Shown here: one piece after another, positions 45,875-54,946 of the stretch
How the letters are laid out: every line of letters begins with the position of its first letter
Numbering within the stretch: the stretch's first letter is position 1
Origin: Candidatus Delongbacteria bacterium
GTDB taxonomy: Bacteria; CAIWAD01
Length of the DNA: 64,000 bases
Direction of reading: 5' to 3'
Assembly (NCBI GenBank): GCA_020634015.1
Contig: JACKCN010000002.1
Location: forward strand, 248,001-312,000
The notes under the pieces: generated by a model
What the model saw: only the letters and a program-made list of their open reading frames with translations
What the model was told of the DNA's origin: nothing
The model's database searches: none
Program-made: the position numbers and the translations under genes

Positions 45875-47164
45875 ATGTCTGAGCTGCTCTTGATTGTGGT
45901 GCTGCTGGGACTGTCGGCGTTCTTCTCCGGATGCGAGACGGCGTACTTCTCGCTGACCCGGCTGCGTCTCAAGGAAATGGGCGAGGACGGCAGTGCCACC
46001 GGGGTGCGCGTCACGCACCTGCTCTCGCATCCACAGAAACTGCTGGTGACGATTCTCATCGGCAACACGCTGGTGAACACGGCCCTGGCCTCGATGGCCG
46101 CCATCGCGACCCATCGCATGGCCACCGCCATGGAGCTGTCCCACGCGCTCACGCTGCTGATCGATGTGGTGCTGGTGAGCTTCGTGATCCTTGTGGTCAG
46201 CGAAGTGACCCCCAAGGTCTTCGCGATCCACAATGCCGAAGCCTGGACACGCCTGGCCAGCCTGCCGTTGAGTCTGCTGCAGGTGATTCTGGCTCCCGTG
46301 GTCTGGCCCGCGACACGGCTCACCGAAACGGTGAAACGGCGCCTGCGCGGCGACGAGGCGATTCACCTCAGTGGCGAGGAGCTGCGCACCCTGGTGGAAG
46401 TGGGGGGCGAAAGCGGCACCCTCGAAGAAGACGAGAAGCAGCTGATCAGCTCGATCTTCGAATTCGGCGAGACCACCGTGCGTGAGGTGATGGTACCGCG
46501 CATCGACATGATCTGTCTGGAAGACACGGCCACTCTCGACGATGCGGTGGCCCTGATCCGCGAAATGGGGCACTCGCGCATCCCCATGTACCACGAGCGC
46601 GTGGACAACATCGTGGGCATCATCTATGCCAAGGACCTGATTCCCTACCTGCACAGCACCGAGCGCAGCCAGTCGCTTGATCACCTTGCGCGGCTGCCAT
46701 ACTTTGTGCCCGAAGGCAAGAAAATCGACGAGTTGCTGCGCGAATTCCAGACCGGGCGCATGCATCTGGCGATCGTGGTGGACGAGTACGGTGGCACCGC
46801 CGGACTGATTTCGCTGGAAGACATCCTCGAGGAGATCGTCGGCGAGATCCAGGACGAATTCGACAGCGAGCTGCCGCTCTTCCGCAAGTCGGGCGATTCC
46901 AGCTGGCTGATGGACTCGCGGATTCCCGTGGAAGATGCCAACAAGGCCCTGGGCGAGGAACTGCTGCCCACGGATGAGGACTACGAGAGCCTGGGTGGAT
47001 TTGTCTACAAGCTGGCTGGAGAAGTGCCCGGAATCAAGAGCAGTTATGAGCACCTTGACTGGCGTTTCACGGTAATGACGATGAAGCGGCACCGGATCGG
47101 TCTGGTGCGCGTCGACCGACTGGAGGATGGCCGTTTTGATGAAGCCCGGGGGGATTCGCTCTAA
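45875..47164 (+). CDS. CNNM/CorC-type (hemolysin-family) transmembrane protein
   Basis: 429 residues. The N-terminal DUF21/CNNM membrane domain has three to four helices (LLLIVVLLGLSAFFSGCETA, then LLIDVVLVSFVILVVSEVTP with the conserved SEVTPK). It is followed by two CBS domains (about 200-320; EVMVPRIDMICLE, then IVVDEYGGTAGLISLEDILE) and a C-terminal CorC_HlyC domain (about 340-420). Family members take part in Mg2+ or Co2+ efflux or homeostasis; the hemolysin name is historical. Overlap with ybeY matches the frequent ybeY-corC pairing. Confidence 0.93.
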   Translation: MSELLLIVVLLGLSAFFSGCETAYFSLTRLRLKEMGEDGSATGVRVTHLLSHPQKLLVTILIGNTLVNTALASMAAIATHRMATAMELSHALTLLIDVVLVSFVILVVSEVTPKVFAIHNAEAWTRLASLPLSLLQVILAPVVWPATRLTETVKRRLRGDEAIHLSGEELRTLVEVGGESGTLEEDEKQLISSIFEFGETTVREVMVPRIDMICLEDTATLDDAVALIREMGHSRIPMYHERVDNIVGIIYAKDLIPYLHSTERSQSLDHLARLPYFVPEGKKIDELLREFQTGRMHLAIVVDEYGGTAGLISLEDILEEIVGEIQDEFDSELPLFRKSGDSSWLMDSRIPVEDANKALGEELLPTDEDYESLGGFVYKLAGEVPGIKSSYEHLDWRFTVMTMKRHRIGLVRVDRLEDGRFDEARGDSL

Positions 47165-47747
47165 GCTGGCCAAGCTGTATGCCGGTACCCACCTGAAGTA
47201 CGCCCGCGAGCTGGAGGAGGTCAACTTCTCCCGCACTCTCTGCGGCAGCGGGCCGATTCTGGTGGTGATGCCGCGTGAGCTGGGCGCCTTCGAGTCCTGC
47301 ATTCACGTGCTCAAGTACCTGCGCCATTTCGTGCAGGGCGAAGGGGGGCGCGCGGAGCGGGTGATCCATCCCTGTCTCCACGAGATCTACCGCAACTGGA
47401 TCGATGCCCGCCTGATCAGCGAGGTGGTCAGCTGGTCCGATGACGACCTGAACATGCTGCAGCTGCCCAACAACGCCCTGATCAACCGGATCGCCGCGCT
47501 GGGCTGCACCGTGGCCATCGACCTGAATCTGGGAGAAGATCTGGCCGCCTCCTACATCAGTGGCATCACGGGCGCTCCCGTACGCCTGGCCATTGGCGAC
47601 CGGGCCGACACCCGGTTCTACAATCTGCGCATCGACCTGCCCCCCAGCGGGGACGAACGCCAGCTCTACATGTCCTTCGTGCGCCACCTGCATCGGGCAT
47701 TCTTCTCCCAGAGCGGGCCCTTCCCGGAAGACCCGGATTCCATCTGA
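47139..47747 (+). CDS. Unrecognised protein, glycosyltransferase-9-like half domain
   Basis: 202 residues. Segments such as SGPILVVMPRELGAFESCIH, then AIDLNLGEDLAASYISGITG and PVRLAIGDRADTRFYNLRID recall the first Rossmann half of heptosyltransferase (GT9)-type proteins, with a conserved G-A-P-x-R-x-G-I/A-x-D element. It is too short for a full GT9 enzyme and lacks the second domain, so it may be a non-catalytic relative. Two start codons exist; GGAGG at 47122-47126 is immediately before ATG 47127 and 12 nt before ATG 47139, and I prefer 47139. It overlaps the CNNM gene. Confidence 0.6.
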   Translation: MKPGGIRSKLAKLYAGTHLKYARELEEVNFSRTLCGSGPILVVMPRELGAFESCIHVLKYLRHFVQGEGGRAERVIHPCLHEIYRNWIDARLISEVVSWSDDDLNMLQLPNNALINRIAALGCTVAIDLNLGEDLAASYISGITGAPVRLAIGDRADTRFYNLRIDLPPSGDERQLYMSFVRHLHRAFFSQSGPFPEDPDSI

Positions 47748-47820
47748 CCCAGGATGGCTCGTCCGGGAACCCGGAACGGCCCATCGATGGTTCTGTCCGG
47801 ATCCAAGAACAGGAGAAAGA

Positions 47821-49404
47821 GTGCCCCGTCATTTACTGCGCCTGTGCGCCCTGCTGGTTCTGGCCGCGTCCCTGCGGGCCGGTACTTTCTATGTCACCGA
47901 AGGACAACTGGACGAATTCCTGCTGCAACAGGGAGCTGATCCTCGCGCTCTCTCGCAGGAGTTGCGCCGCCAGTCGGCGGACAAGCTGCTGGAACATACC
48001 GTGCTTGCCCAGGCATGGAACGAGCTGGGCATTCCGCTGACCGACGAACAGCTGGGCGAACTGCGCCGGGCCCACGAGGAAATCGCCGTGCGCCTGGCCC
48101 GCGAAGCCTGGACCCCGGATGCCACGGCCAGCGGTGACGAGGTCAATGACTACTTCGAGTTGTCCCGCTACGTCTACCTTGCCGCCCATATTCTTGTGGA
48201 GAAGGAATCCCTCTGCCAGGATCTGTACCGGCGGCTGGAACAGGGTGAGGACTTCAACGAGCTGGCCAACACCTACTCCATCGACCCCGGTTCCGCCGAA
48301 CAGGGGGGGTATCTCGGCCCCGTCCACATGGGAGACACGGTGGCGGAGTTCGAGGACAGTCTGCTCGCGCTCAAGGAGGGGAGCTATTCCCGACCCTTCG
48401 AGACGCCGTTCGGTTGGCACATCGTTTACCTGATCGGAACCGAGCCGATCGATGTGCTGCGCAACGACGCCGCGTTGAAACTGGCGCGCGAGCAGCTGGA
48501 ACGCAAGCGGCGGCGCTATGCCGAAAAGGCCGCCACCGCACGCCTGATGGAGCACCTGCAGGTCCGATTCGACTTCGAGCACGAAGATCCCGGGACCCTG
48601 GTAGTGAGCGCGCGCGACACCAGCTTGAGTCGTTCCCGGCTGGACAACCTGGTGGGGCAGGCCTTCGCGGGGTCGTTGAGTGAAGAAATGCTCAACGAAG
48701 GACTGCGCCAGGCCTACGCGCGCCACTGGATCGAGCAGATCGGCTGGCTGCAGGTCGCCCGGGAAGAAGGGCTGTGGTTGGGCGAGGAGCTGAAGGACCG
48801 CATCGACGTGCACGAGCGCATTCTGAAGAGCGCCCTGTTCGTCGCCCGCGAACTGGTTCCCGGAATCGAAGTCACCCAATCGGACTGTTACAACTATGGG
48901 GACAATCACCCGGGCGAATTCCTGGATTTTCGACAGTACACCTTTCGACGGCTGGTATTCGCCGACAGGCAGGCGGCAGCGGACGCCCGGCTGGGCATCG
49001 AGAAGCAGCATTTCACCCCGGCGCGCGCGGCGGAAGCCTATGGAAACGAGAAACGCCAGGCCCGCGATCGCGGCGTGCCGTTTGAACTGGGGCCCGACGA
49101 ACGACGCCGCCTGCCCGAGAGTCAGCGTTCGGGGCTGGCCGACATCAGCGAGGGAACCTGGTCCTCACCGATCCAGCATGGCAATGAGTGGGCCCTCTGG
49201 TTGCTCGAAGGGCGCCGGCTGCCGGATCTGGACGAAAGTCCCGCACTGATGGCCGCGGTCAGGGAAAAGGTGCGGCACCTGTTCCTGGATGCGGAAATCG
49301 CCCGGGTTGCTGAACGGATGAAGAAGGCCCAGGACTTCGATCGGGTCGAGATCCTGCCCGACGGGGCAAAGCAGGCTGGAGCCGCCAAGGCCGGACGCCG
49401 ATGA
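47821..49404 (+). CDS. Exported peptidyl-prolyl isomerase, SurA/parvulin type
   Basis: 527 residues with a signal peptide (LLRLCALLVLAASLRA). A SurA-N-like helical region (about 20-115) is followed by a parvulin rotamase domain (about 120-220; YLAAHILVEKE, YSIDPGSAEQGGYLGPVHMG, FETPFGWHIVYL). A long second half contains a possible degenerate rotamase copy near 360-480 (FRRLVFADRQAA, then FELGPDERRR). The role would be periplasmic folding of outer-membrane or exported proteins. GTG 47821 has AGGAGAAA just upstream. It precedes a large secreted Por-tailed protein, a plausible client. Confidence 0.88.
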   Translation: MPRHLLRLCALLVLAASLRAGTFYVTEGQLDEFLLQQGADPRALSQELRRQSADKLLEHTVLAQAWNELGIPLTDEQLGELRRAHEEIAVRLAREAWTPDATASGDEVNDYFELSRYVYLAAHILVEKESLCQDLYRRLEQGEDFNELANTYSIDPGSAEQGGYLGPVHMGDTVAEFEDSLLALKEGSYSRPFETPFGWHIVYLIGTEPIDVLRNDAALKLAREQLERKRRRYAEKAATARLMEHLQVRFDFEHEDPGTLVVSARDTSLSRSRLDNLVGQAFAGSLSEEMLNEGLRQAYARHWIEQIGWLQVAREEGLWLGEELKDRIDVHERILKSALFVARELVPGIEVTQSDCYNYGDNHPGEFLDFRQYTFRRLVFADRQAAADARLGIEKQHFTPARAAEAYGNEKRQARDRGVPFELGPDERRRLPESQRSGLADISEGTWSSPIQHGNEWALWLLEGRRLPDLDESPALMAAVREKVRHLFLDAEIARVAERMKKAQDFDRVEILPDGAKQAGAAKAGRR

Positions 49405-49519
49405 AGGGGGAATCTTCGTCACCTTCACGCCGCTTTTGCTGGGATACGGGGCGGAGATTGCGGACCTTGGGCGCTGGCGTTCCGTTGCCCGATCACACTT
49501 TGGAAAGGACAGGGATCCG

Positions 49520-52500
49520 ATGAGAACCTTGAGCCTGTTGTGCCTGCTGCTGGCCTGTGTCGCCATCGGTCGCGCCGATACTGAACTGCCGGACACTCTG
49601 CGGACCATGCTGCTGACCGCGGCGGATTCGCCCTACCATGTGCGGGGCATGACCGTGGTGGCGCAGAACGAAGTGGTGGACGTGGAGCCCGGTACGGAGC
49701 TGATCTTTCACCCCACGGTCGAGATCAACTCGGGTCTCCGGGTGGTGGGCATCCTGCACGCGGCGGGAACAGAAGAGAATCCGATCATCTTCCGGCCTTC
49801 AGACGAAGCGGCCGCGGCCGGATTGCGCTGGAATGGAATCTATGTCCAGGCGGACTACGCCGATTCGGCAATGGCCGACAGCATGGGCGGATTCTTCGAT
49901 CGCCGTCCCGTTGTCGTGGAATGGGCGCGGATCAGCGATGCCAACATCGGGCTCACCGGCGCCATGTTGGCGGGGGCGGACGATCCGGACCTCGAGTACA
50001 ATCTGATCTGCGACCACAACCTGTTCACCGGTTGCATCGTCTCGATGTACATGAACTTTCCCAGCCTGGCGAGGATCACGAACAACGTGTCCTACCGGTC
50101 CCTTTCCGCGGACCTGATGGCTGTGTATACGCCCGTGGATGCCTGGAACAACCTCTTCATTCCGGTGACCGCGCATCCGACCTCGATCCGGCTTTTCGAC
50201 AATGGATCCACCAGTCAGGCCAACCTGCGCAACAACTGCTTCGCCCATCCATTCGCGCGCCCGGATTCGCTGCTGTACTTCTTTCCCCCGGATGGTGTCC
50301 CGTACTATCTGCCTTTGGATCCCACCAGCTTCCTGGCTGATCCCATGGTGCTGGATACTCTCGATTTCTACCCGGATCCACTCTACAGTCCGCTGATCGA
50401 CACCGGAAACCCTGACATCACGGATGAGGACGGCAGTGTGTCGGACATCGGTCTGCATCACGTGGCTCCCGACGACGCCGGGGCCATCGTCACCGCACAT
50501 CCCGAAGAGCTGCGCTGGGTCACGGGCTTCGACTATGATTTTTCGCTCGAGGTCCTTGGTTACCCCTTGCCCACTCTCGAGGTGCTGGACGCGCCGTTGG
50601 GCTTCGAGGCGACACTGGAAGCCCGCACCCGACTGCGCATGCGCTGGGACAGGGATTTTCAGTCCGATGGCCAGTTTCCTCTGTCCCTGCGGGTCGTGAA
50701 TACCGTGGGCGGTGAGCTGCGGGCCGACACCCTGACCACCGTGCTCAACTTCCAGCAGAACAGCGCACCACGGCGTGTCACGTTCTCGCCCTGCCCCACC
50801 GGGGACTGCGAAGGCGAGGGGCCCCTGGATCTCCTCTTCACCAACTATTACCCGCTGGATACGCTCAGCATCGAACTGAGTCTGGCGGATTTCGAGGTGG
50901 ACTCCTTCGGTACCGAGGATCAGCTGTTCGTCACCCTCAGGCGTGATGACACACTGCTCTATTCCCGCACCATCCAGTCACGTCAGGGACTCGTGCTGAC
51001 CGATCTGCTGGATACGACCAAGGTCGATTACACCCTCAGCTACAGTGATGGCGTGGCCGGGGATTCCGTGAGAATCCGGGTGGAACCCCGGTATCAAGTG
51101 CTCAACGGTATCACGGCGGGCGTGATCGATCCGACCGATGGACCGGCCTACATCACCGGAACGGTGCGTGTGCTGGAGCAGAGCAGCCTGAACATTCCCC
51201 CGGGTACCCGCCTGATCGTGGGCGAGAGCTGGCCCCGGGAGGAGGTGATCTTCGACGTGGAGGGCGATCTGGAGGTGGCGGGAAGTTCGGCCCTGCCCAT
51301 CGAATTCTTCTCGCTGGTGCCTTGGTACGGCGCCGACGGACAGATCCAGGATCCTCGCCCCGAGCTGTTCCGTCTGGGTCTGGAGGCGGGATCCAGTTCC
51401 TTCAGTTGGGCCCACTTCGATGGCTTTGGCGAGGGCATCCGCATCGAACGGGCTCCCGGTGTGCATCTGATCCGCGATTGTGTGTTCACCGGTTGTCGCC
51501 TGGGAGTGGTTGCCATTGGGTCCCGCGTGGACATCCGCAATTGCGAGTTCAGCGAGCCGGCGGATACGGCCCAGCTGGGCAGCTATGGCATCTACATCGC
51601 CGACGCCCAGAACGCGCGCATCCGCAACTGCCTGTTCGTGAACCCTTCCACGGCCATCGCCATGGTGGATGCCGACGGTCTTGTTGCCAACAACAGCTTC
51701 CACAGCAAGTACACGCTGGTTGGCGCACAGAATTCCAGAGTCTGGCCGGTGAGCCGGCTCATCGGCGGAGCCCGCCTGCTCTGCATCAACTCGAGCGTGG
51801 ACGTGCGCAACAACCTGTTCCATTTCAAGACGGAGCAGAACGGGGCCGTGATCACCCTGGATCGCCTGCTGACCGTGCGCCAGAAGGGCATCTGGCTCGA
51901 TCAGGATTCGCAGGTCTCGGCCGAGTACAACTGGTTTGACGTGCCCGATGCCCGCGCCAGCAACGACACCACCATCAGCGGACAACCGGTGTTCTACGAC
52001 AGTCTGTTCGCTTTCAACAATCGTGGCTGGCTCAGCACCAATCTGGGCAATCGTTACGGCAACAGTTCCTTCGAACAGGAGACCGGATTCCTGCTGACAG
52101 CGGACTCACCTCTGATTGACGCGGGGGATCCCGGTTCCAGCTGGATCGACAGCGACGGCTCCCGCAACGACATCGGGTATCAGGGTGGTCCGCTGGGCAA
52201 CAACCTGGGCGGTGCCCTGGGCGCCGGAGGGAACACACGGGAGCTGGTTGAACTGCCGACACATCTTGAACTGCGCTCGGCCACACCCAATCCCTTCAAT
52301 CCCAGCACGCGCATCGAACTTGCGGTGGGGCAGGCGGGTCTGGTGGATCTGGCGATCTACGACCTGCGGGGGGCGCGTGTGATCACTCTGGCCAACCAGA
52401 GCCTCGAGCCCGGTGTGTACACGTTCCGCTTCGATGGTTCGGGTCTGGCCTCGGGCGCCTATTTCGCCCATGTGCGTGGCCCGGCGGGACGGGACACGAT

Positions 52501-52522
52501 CCGCCTGCTGCTGGTCAAGTAA
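49520..52522 (+). CDS. Secreted right-handed beta-helix protein with Por-type C-terminal domain
   Basis: 1000 residues with a signal peptide (MRTLSLLCLLLACVAIGRA). Two blocks of parallel beta-helix-like repeats are seen, about 20-300 and 560-880. Typical short repeats are VVDVEPGTELIFHP, GCIVSMYMNFPSLARITNN and IRDCVFTGCRLGV-VAIGSRV. Between them lies an Ig-like region (about 330-540). The final 85 residues form a type-IX sorting-like domain (SATPNPFNPSTRIELAV, then YDLRGARVITL and ASGAYFAHV). No catalytic residues of pectate-lyase type could be identified, so binding or adhesion is as likely as enzymatic function. The start at ATG 49520 follows AGGAC-AGGG. Confidence 0.85.
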   Translation: MRTLSLLCLLLACVAIGRADTELPDTLRTMLLTAADSPYHVRGMTVVAQNEVVDVEPGTELIFHPTVEINSGLRVVGILHAAGTEENPIIFRPSDEAAAAGLRWNGIYVQADYADSAMADSMGGFFDRRPVVVEWARISDANIGLTGAMLAGADDPDLEYNLICDHNLFTGCIVSMYMNFPSLARITNNVSYRSLSADLMAVYTPVDAWNNLFIPVTAHPTSIRLFDNGSTSQANLRNNCFAHPFARPDSLLYFFPPDGVPYYLPLDPTSFLADPMVLDTLDFYPDPLYSPLIDTGNPDITDEDGSVSDIGLHHVAPDDAGAIVTAHPEELRWVTGFDYDFSLEVLGYPLPTLEVLDAPLGFEATLEARTRLRMRWDRDFQSDGQFPLSLRVVNTVGGELRADTLTTVLNFQQNSAPRRVTFSPCPTGDCEGEGPLDLLFTNYYPLDTLSIELSLADFEVDSFGTEDQLFVTLRRDDTLLYSRTIQSRQGLVLTDLLDTTKVDYTLSYSDGVAGDSVRIRVEPRYQVLNGITAGVIDPTDGPAYITGTVRVLEQSSLNIPPGTRLIVGESWPREEVIFDVEGDLEVAGSSALPIEFFSLVPWYGADGQIQDPRPELFRLGLEAGSSSFSWAHFDGFGEGIRIERAPGVHLIRDCVFTGCRLGVVAIGSRVDIRNCEFSEPADTAQLGSYGIYIADAQNARIRNCLFVNPSTAIAMVDADGLVANNSFHSKYTLVGAQNSRVWPVSRLIGGARLLCINSSVDVRNNLFHFKTEQNGAVITLDRLLTVRQKGIWLDQDSQVSAEYNWFDVPDARASNDTTISGQPVFYDSLFAFNNRGWLSTNLGNRYGNSSFEQETGFLLTADSPLIDAGDPGSSWIDSDGSRNDIGYQGGPLGNNLGGALGAGGNTRELVELPTHLELRSATPNPFNPSTRIELAVGQAGLVDLAIYDLRGARVITLANQSLEPGVYTFRFDGSGLASGAYFAHVRGPAGRDTIRLLLVK

Positions 52523-52544
52523 CTCCCGAATCCAACGGACATTC

Positions 52545-52576
52545 AAATCCTCCGGCCTGGCCGGAGGATTTTTTTT
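52545..52576 (+). terminator. Strong Rho-independent terminator
   Basis: AAATCCTCCGGC (52545-52556) pairs perfectly with GCCGGAGGATTT (52560-52571) around CTG, followed by an eight-base T run that begins within the stem. Confidence 0.97.
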
Positions 52577-52584
52577 GTGGCCAT

Positions 52585-52728
52585 GGAGGATGCTGGCGTC
52601 ACACCTGCTGCCTTGCCAGCGGAGGATGCTGGCGTCATGCCCGCACCCTTGCCAGCGGCGGGTGCTGGCGTCATGCCCGCACCCTTGCCAGCGGAGGATG
52701 CTGGCGTCATGCCTGCTGCAAGGCCAGC
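52585..52728 (+). repeat. Four-copy 36-bp tandem repeat forming hairpins with GGA loops
   Basis: Units start at 52585, 52621, 52657 and 52693. Each runs GGAGGATGCTGGCGTCATGC, then CCGCACCCTTGCCAGC, with a few substitutions. The unit ends (GCCAGC) pair with the next unit's GCTGGC, giving three consecutive 6-bp hairpins whose 7-nt loops are GGAGGAT, GGCGGGT and GGAGGAT. The array lies between the terminator at 52545-52576 and the argF promoter at 52733-52761. The 36-bp period also gives a 12-residue Ala/Pro repeat in one frame, but that frame has no ribosome binding site and runs through the promoter. Confidence 0.9.
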
Positions 52729-52732
52729 AACC

Positions 52733-52761
52733 TTGTCTGGGCAGGGCTTTAGTGTTACACT
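52733..52761 (+). promoter_or_regulatory. Promoter of argF
   Basis: TTGTCT (52733-52738), 17-nt spacer, TACACT (52756-52761); start codon about 70 nt downstream. No obvious ARG box found. Confidence 0.5.
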
Positions 52762-52832
52762 GCGCCGGGCCCGGAACCGGGCAGCACGGGGCCTGAATGG
52801 CCCTGTTCACCTCCAGCACAAAGGCAGATTTC

Positions 52833-53747
52833 ATGAAGCGAGATTTTCTGCAGTTGACCGATTTCAGCTCCCAAGAAATCCATGAGACAATGGAGCTGGC
52901 CGCAACGATCAAGGCCGAGGTCAAGCGGGGCGAGTTTCGCGACCCGCTGAAGAACAAGGCCTTTGCCCTGATCTTCCACAAACCTTCCTTGCGCACGCGT
53001 CTGTCTTTCGAGGTGGGCATCGCCCAGCTTGGGGGCAGCACCAGTTTCATCACCGATGCCGAAATCAGTCTGGGCAAGCGCGAGTCGATCCACGATGTGG
53101 CCAAGGTGCTCAGTCGGTATGTCGACGGCATCCTGATCCGCACCTTCTCCCACAAGGACGTGGAAGAGCTGGCCGAGCACGCCACGGTGCCGGTGGTGAA
53201 CATGCTCACCGACCTGACTCATCCCTGCCAGGTGATCGCCGACATCTTCACCGCCTACGAGCTGCGCGGCACCATCGACAATCTGGTGGTGACCTATCTG
53301 GGCGACGGCAACAACATGACCAACTCCTGGCTCAACCTGGCTCGCCGCATTCCCATGGAACTGCGCATCGCCACCAATCCCGACACTCTGCCCGACGCCA
53401 GCATCCTGGCGGCTGCCCGCGCCGAAGGTCTGTCGACCGTGACGATCACCGACGATCCCGAGGAAGCCTGCAAAGGCTCCGACCTGCTCTACACCGACGT
53501 CTGGGCCTCGATGGGCCAGAAGCACCTGGGCGAGCAGAAGGCCCAGCAGCTGGCGCGTTTCCAGATCAATGGGCACCTGCTGTCGCTGGCCAAACCCGAC
53601 TGCATGGTCATGCACTGCCTGCCGGCCGAACGGGGCCGCGAAATCACCGACGAGGTGATCGACGGTCCCAACAGCGTGGTGTTCCAGGAAGCGGAAAACC
53701 GGATGCACGCCCAGAAGGCCGTACTGGTCAAACTGCTGACGCAGTAG
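52833..53747 (+). CDS. argF: Ornithine carbamoyltransferase
   Basis: 304 residues. Makes citrulline from ornithine and carbamoyl phosphate in arginine biosynthesis, or the reverse with carbamate kinase. Carbamoyl-phosphate motif KPSLRTRLSFE (usual S-T-R-T-R has Leu in place of the first Thr), then LTDLTHPCQVIAD, LGDGNNMTNSW, DVWASMGQ (SMG ornithine loop) and MHCLPAERGREI. The SMG and HCLPA motifs favour true ornithine rather than acetylornithine specificity. ATG 52833 is chosen because AAAGG lies 8 nt upstream; ATG 52797 adds a 12-residue unconserved leader. arcC lies in the same direction at 61844. Confidence 0.94.
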   Translation: MKRDFLQLTDFSSQEIHETMELAATIKAEVKRGEFRDPLKNKAFALIFHKPSLRTRLSFEVGIAQLGGSTSFITDAEISLGKRESIHDVAKVLSRYVDGILIRTFSHKDVEELAEHATVPVVNMLTDLTHPCQVIADIFTAYELRGTIDNLVVTYLGDGNNMTNSWLNLARRIPMELRIATNPDTLPDASILAAARAEGLSTVTITDDPEEACKGSDLLYTDVWASMGQKHLGEQKAQQLARFQINGHLLSLAKPDCMVMHCLPAERGREITDEVIDGPNSVVFQEAENRMHAQKAVLVKLLTQ

Positions 53748-53772
53748 CGCCTGCAGCCAACACGACGATCTC

Positions 53773-53804
53773 ATCCGCCCTGCCCCTGACCGGGCAGGGC
53801 GGAT
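53773..53804 (+). terminator. Strong hairpin after argF without T tract
   Basis: ATCCGCCCTGCCC (53773-53785) pairs with GGGCAGGGCGGAT (53792-53804), 13 bp, loop CTGACC. No T run follows, so termination may be only partial. Confidence 0.6.
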
Positions 53805-53939
53805 CGTTCCGGGAAGACCCCCCGCCCTGTGCGCGGTCAGGCGTCTTTCATCTTTTTGGTTTATTCCGCACCTTGCCGGGCGGTCGCGGTGCCTGAGTCC
53901 CGCATCGCGAATTGCCAGCCAGCAGGAGACCCCTCCTTG

Positions 53940-54926
53940 ATGAAAGCCATCATTCCGGTTGCCGGTATGGGTACCCGGTTGCGGCCCCTGACTCTTTCCC
54001 AGCCCAAAGTCCTTGTTCCCGTGGCCGGTCGAGCCCTGCTGGACTGGATCCTGGATGAACTGCAGGCCGCCGGTCTGCGCCAGGTCGTCTTCATCACAGG
54101 ATGGCTGGGTGCCAAGGTCCAGGCGCACGTGGAACGACACTGGCCCGACCTGGACTGCCGCTTCATCGAGCAGACCAGCATGCTCGGGCTGGGCCACGCG
54201 GTTCACCTGGGGCTGGAAGATGACGATGAGGATGTGCTGATCGTTCTGGGCGACACCCTGTTCAAGGCGGATATCGCGGCCATGCGTGCGCGCCCCGCGT
54301 CGGTACTGGGGGTGCGGCAGGTCGAGGATCCCCGTCGCTTTGGAGTGGCCGAGACCGAAGGCGCACGCATCCTGCGGCTGGTCGAGAAGCCCGAGCATCC
54401 GCGCAGCAACCTGGCCCTCGTGGGCCTCTACTGCATCCGGGATGGCGCGGCCCTCAAACATCAGCTAGAAGCCATGATGGCGGCCGGGCGCCGCACCCGG
54501 GGCGAGTTCCAGATCACGGACGCCCTGCAGGCCATGATCGATGCGGGCGAACCCTTCGAAGCCCAGGAAATCACCGACTGGTTCGACTGCGGCAACCGGG
54601 AGACCCTGCTGGCCACCAACCGGCATTATCTGGAACGAATGTCCCACAGCCATGTTGAATTCCCGGGCAGCGTGCTGCATCCCCCGGTCTGGCTGGGTGA
54701 GGGCGTGACACTTGAGAATTGCGTGCTGGGTCCCCATGTCAGCGTGGGGCCCGGCAGTCGACTGAGCCGCTGCGTGATTCGCGATTCCGTGGTGGGCGAA
54801 GGTGCCCGCCTTGAGAACGCGGTCCTGGCGGGAAGCATCGTTGGCGAAGAGGCTTCCGTGAAGAGGTCCGAGGAAATCCTGAATCTGTCCGCCCACGCCG
54901 AGAGCGTGTCCGGACTGCAGCCCTGA
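53940..54926 (+). CDS. Sugar-phosphate nucleotidyltransferase (RmlA/GlmU-like)
   Basis: 328 residues. The N-terminal nucleotidyltransferase domain has GMGTRLRPLTLSQPKVLVPV, the LGDTL metal site, VEKPEHPRSNLALVGLY and ITDWFDCGNRETLLATN. A left-handed beta-helix tail (about 245-315; GEGVTLENCVLGPHVSVGPG, then CVIRDSVVGEGARL) follows. It resembles glucose-1-phosphate thymidylyltransferases of the archaeal/FCB long form. The nucleotide and sugar cannot be assigned from sequence. ATG 53940 has AGGAG 12 nt upstream. metK begins 20 nt after the stop. Confidence 0.9.
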   Translation: MKAIIPVAGMGTRLRPLTLSQPKVLVPVAGRALLDWILDELQAAGLRQVVFITGWLGAKVQAHVERHWPDLDCRFIEQTSMLGLGHAVHLGLEDDDEDVLIVLGDTLFKADIAAMRARPASVLGVRQVEDPRRFGVAETEGARILRLVEKPEHPRSNLALVGLYCIRDGAALKHQLEAMMAAGRRTRGEFQITDALQAMIDAGEPFEAQEITDWFDCGNRETLLATNRHYLERMSHSHVEFPGSVLHPPVWLGEGVTLENCVLGPHVSVGPGSRLSRCVIRDSVVGEGARLENAVLAGSIVGEEASVKRSEEILNLSAHAESVSGLQP

Positions 54927-54946
54927 AGGGCGGAAAGGCCACAACC

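Noticed and set aside
52585..52728. CRISPR array
   Set aside because: The units are contiguous 36-bp copies with no unique spacers and there are no cas genes.
52577..52885. 102-codon Ala/Pro-repeat gene across the tandem array
   Set aside because: It begins in the terminator T run without a Shine-Dalgarno, crosses the argF promoter and overlaps argF; the repeat period of 36 simply keeps the frame open.
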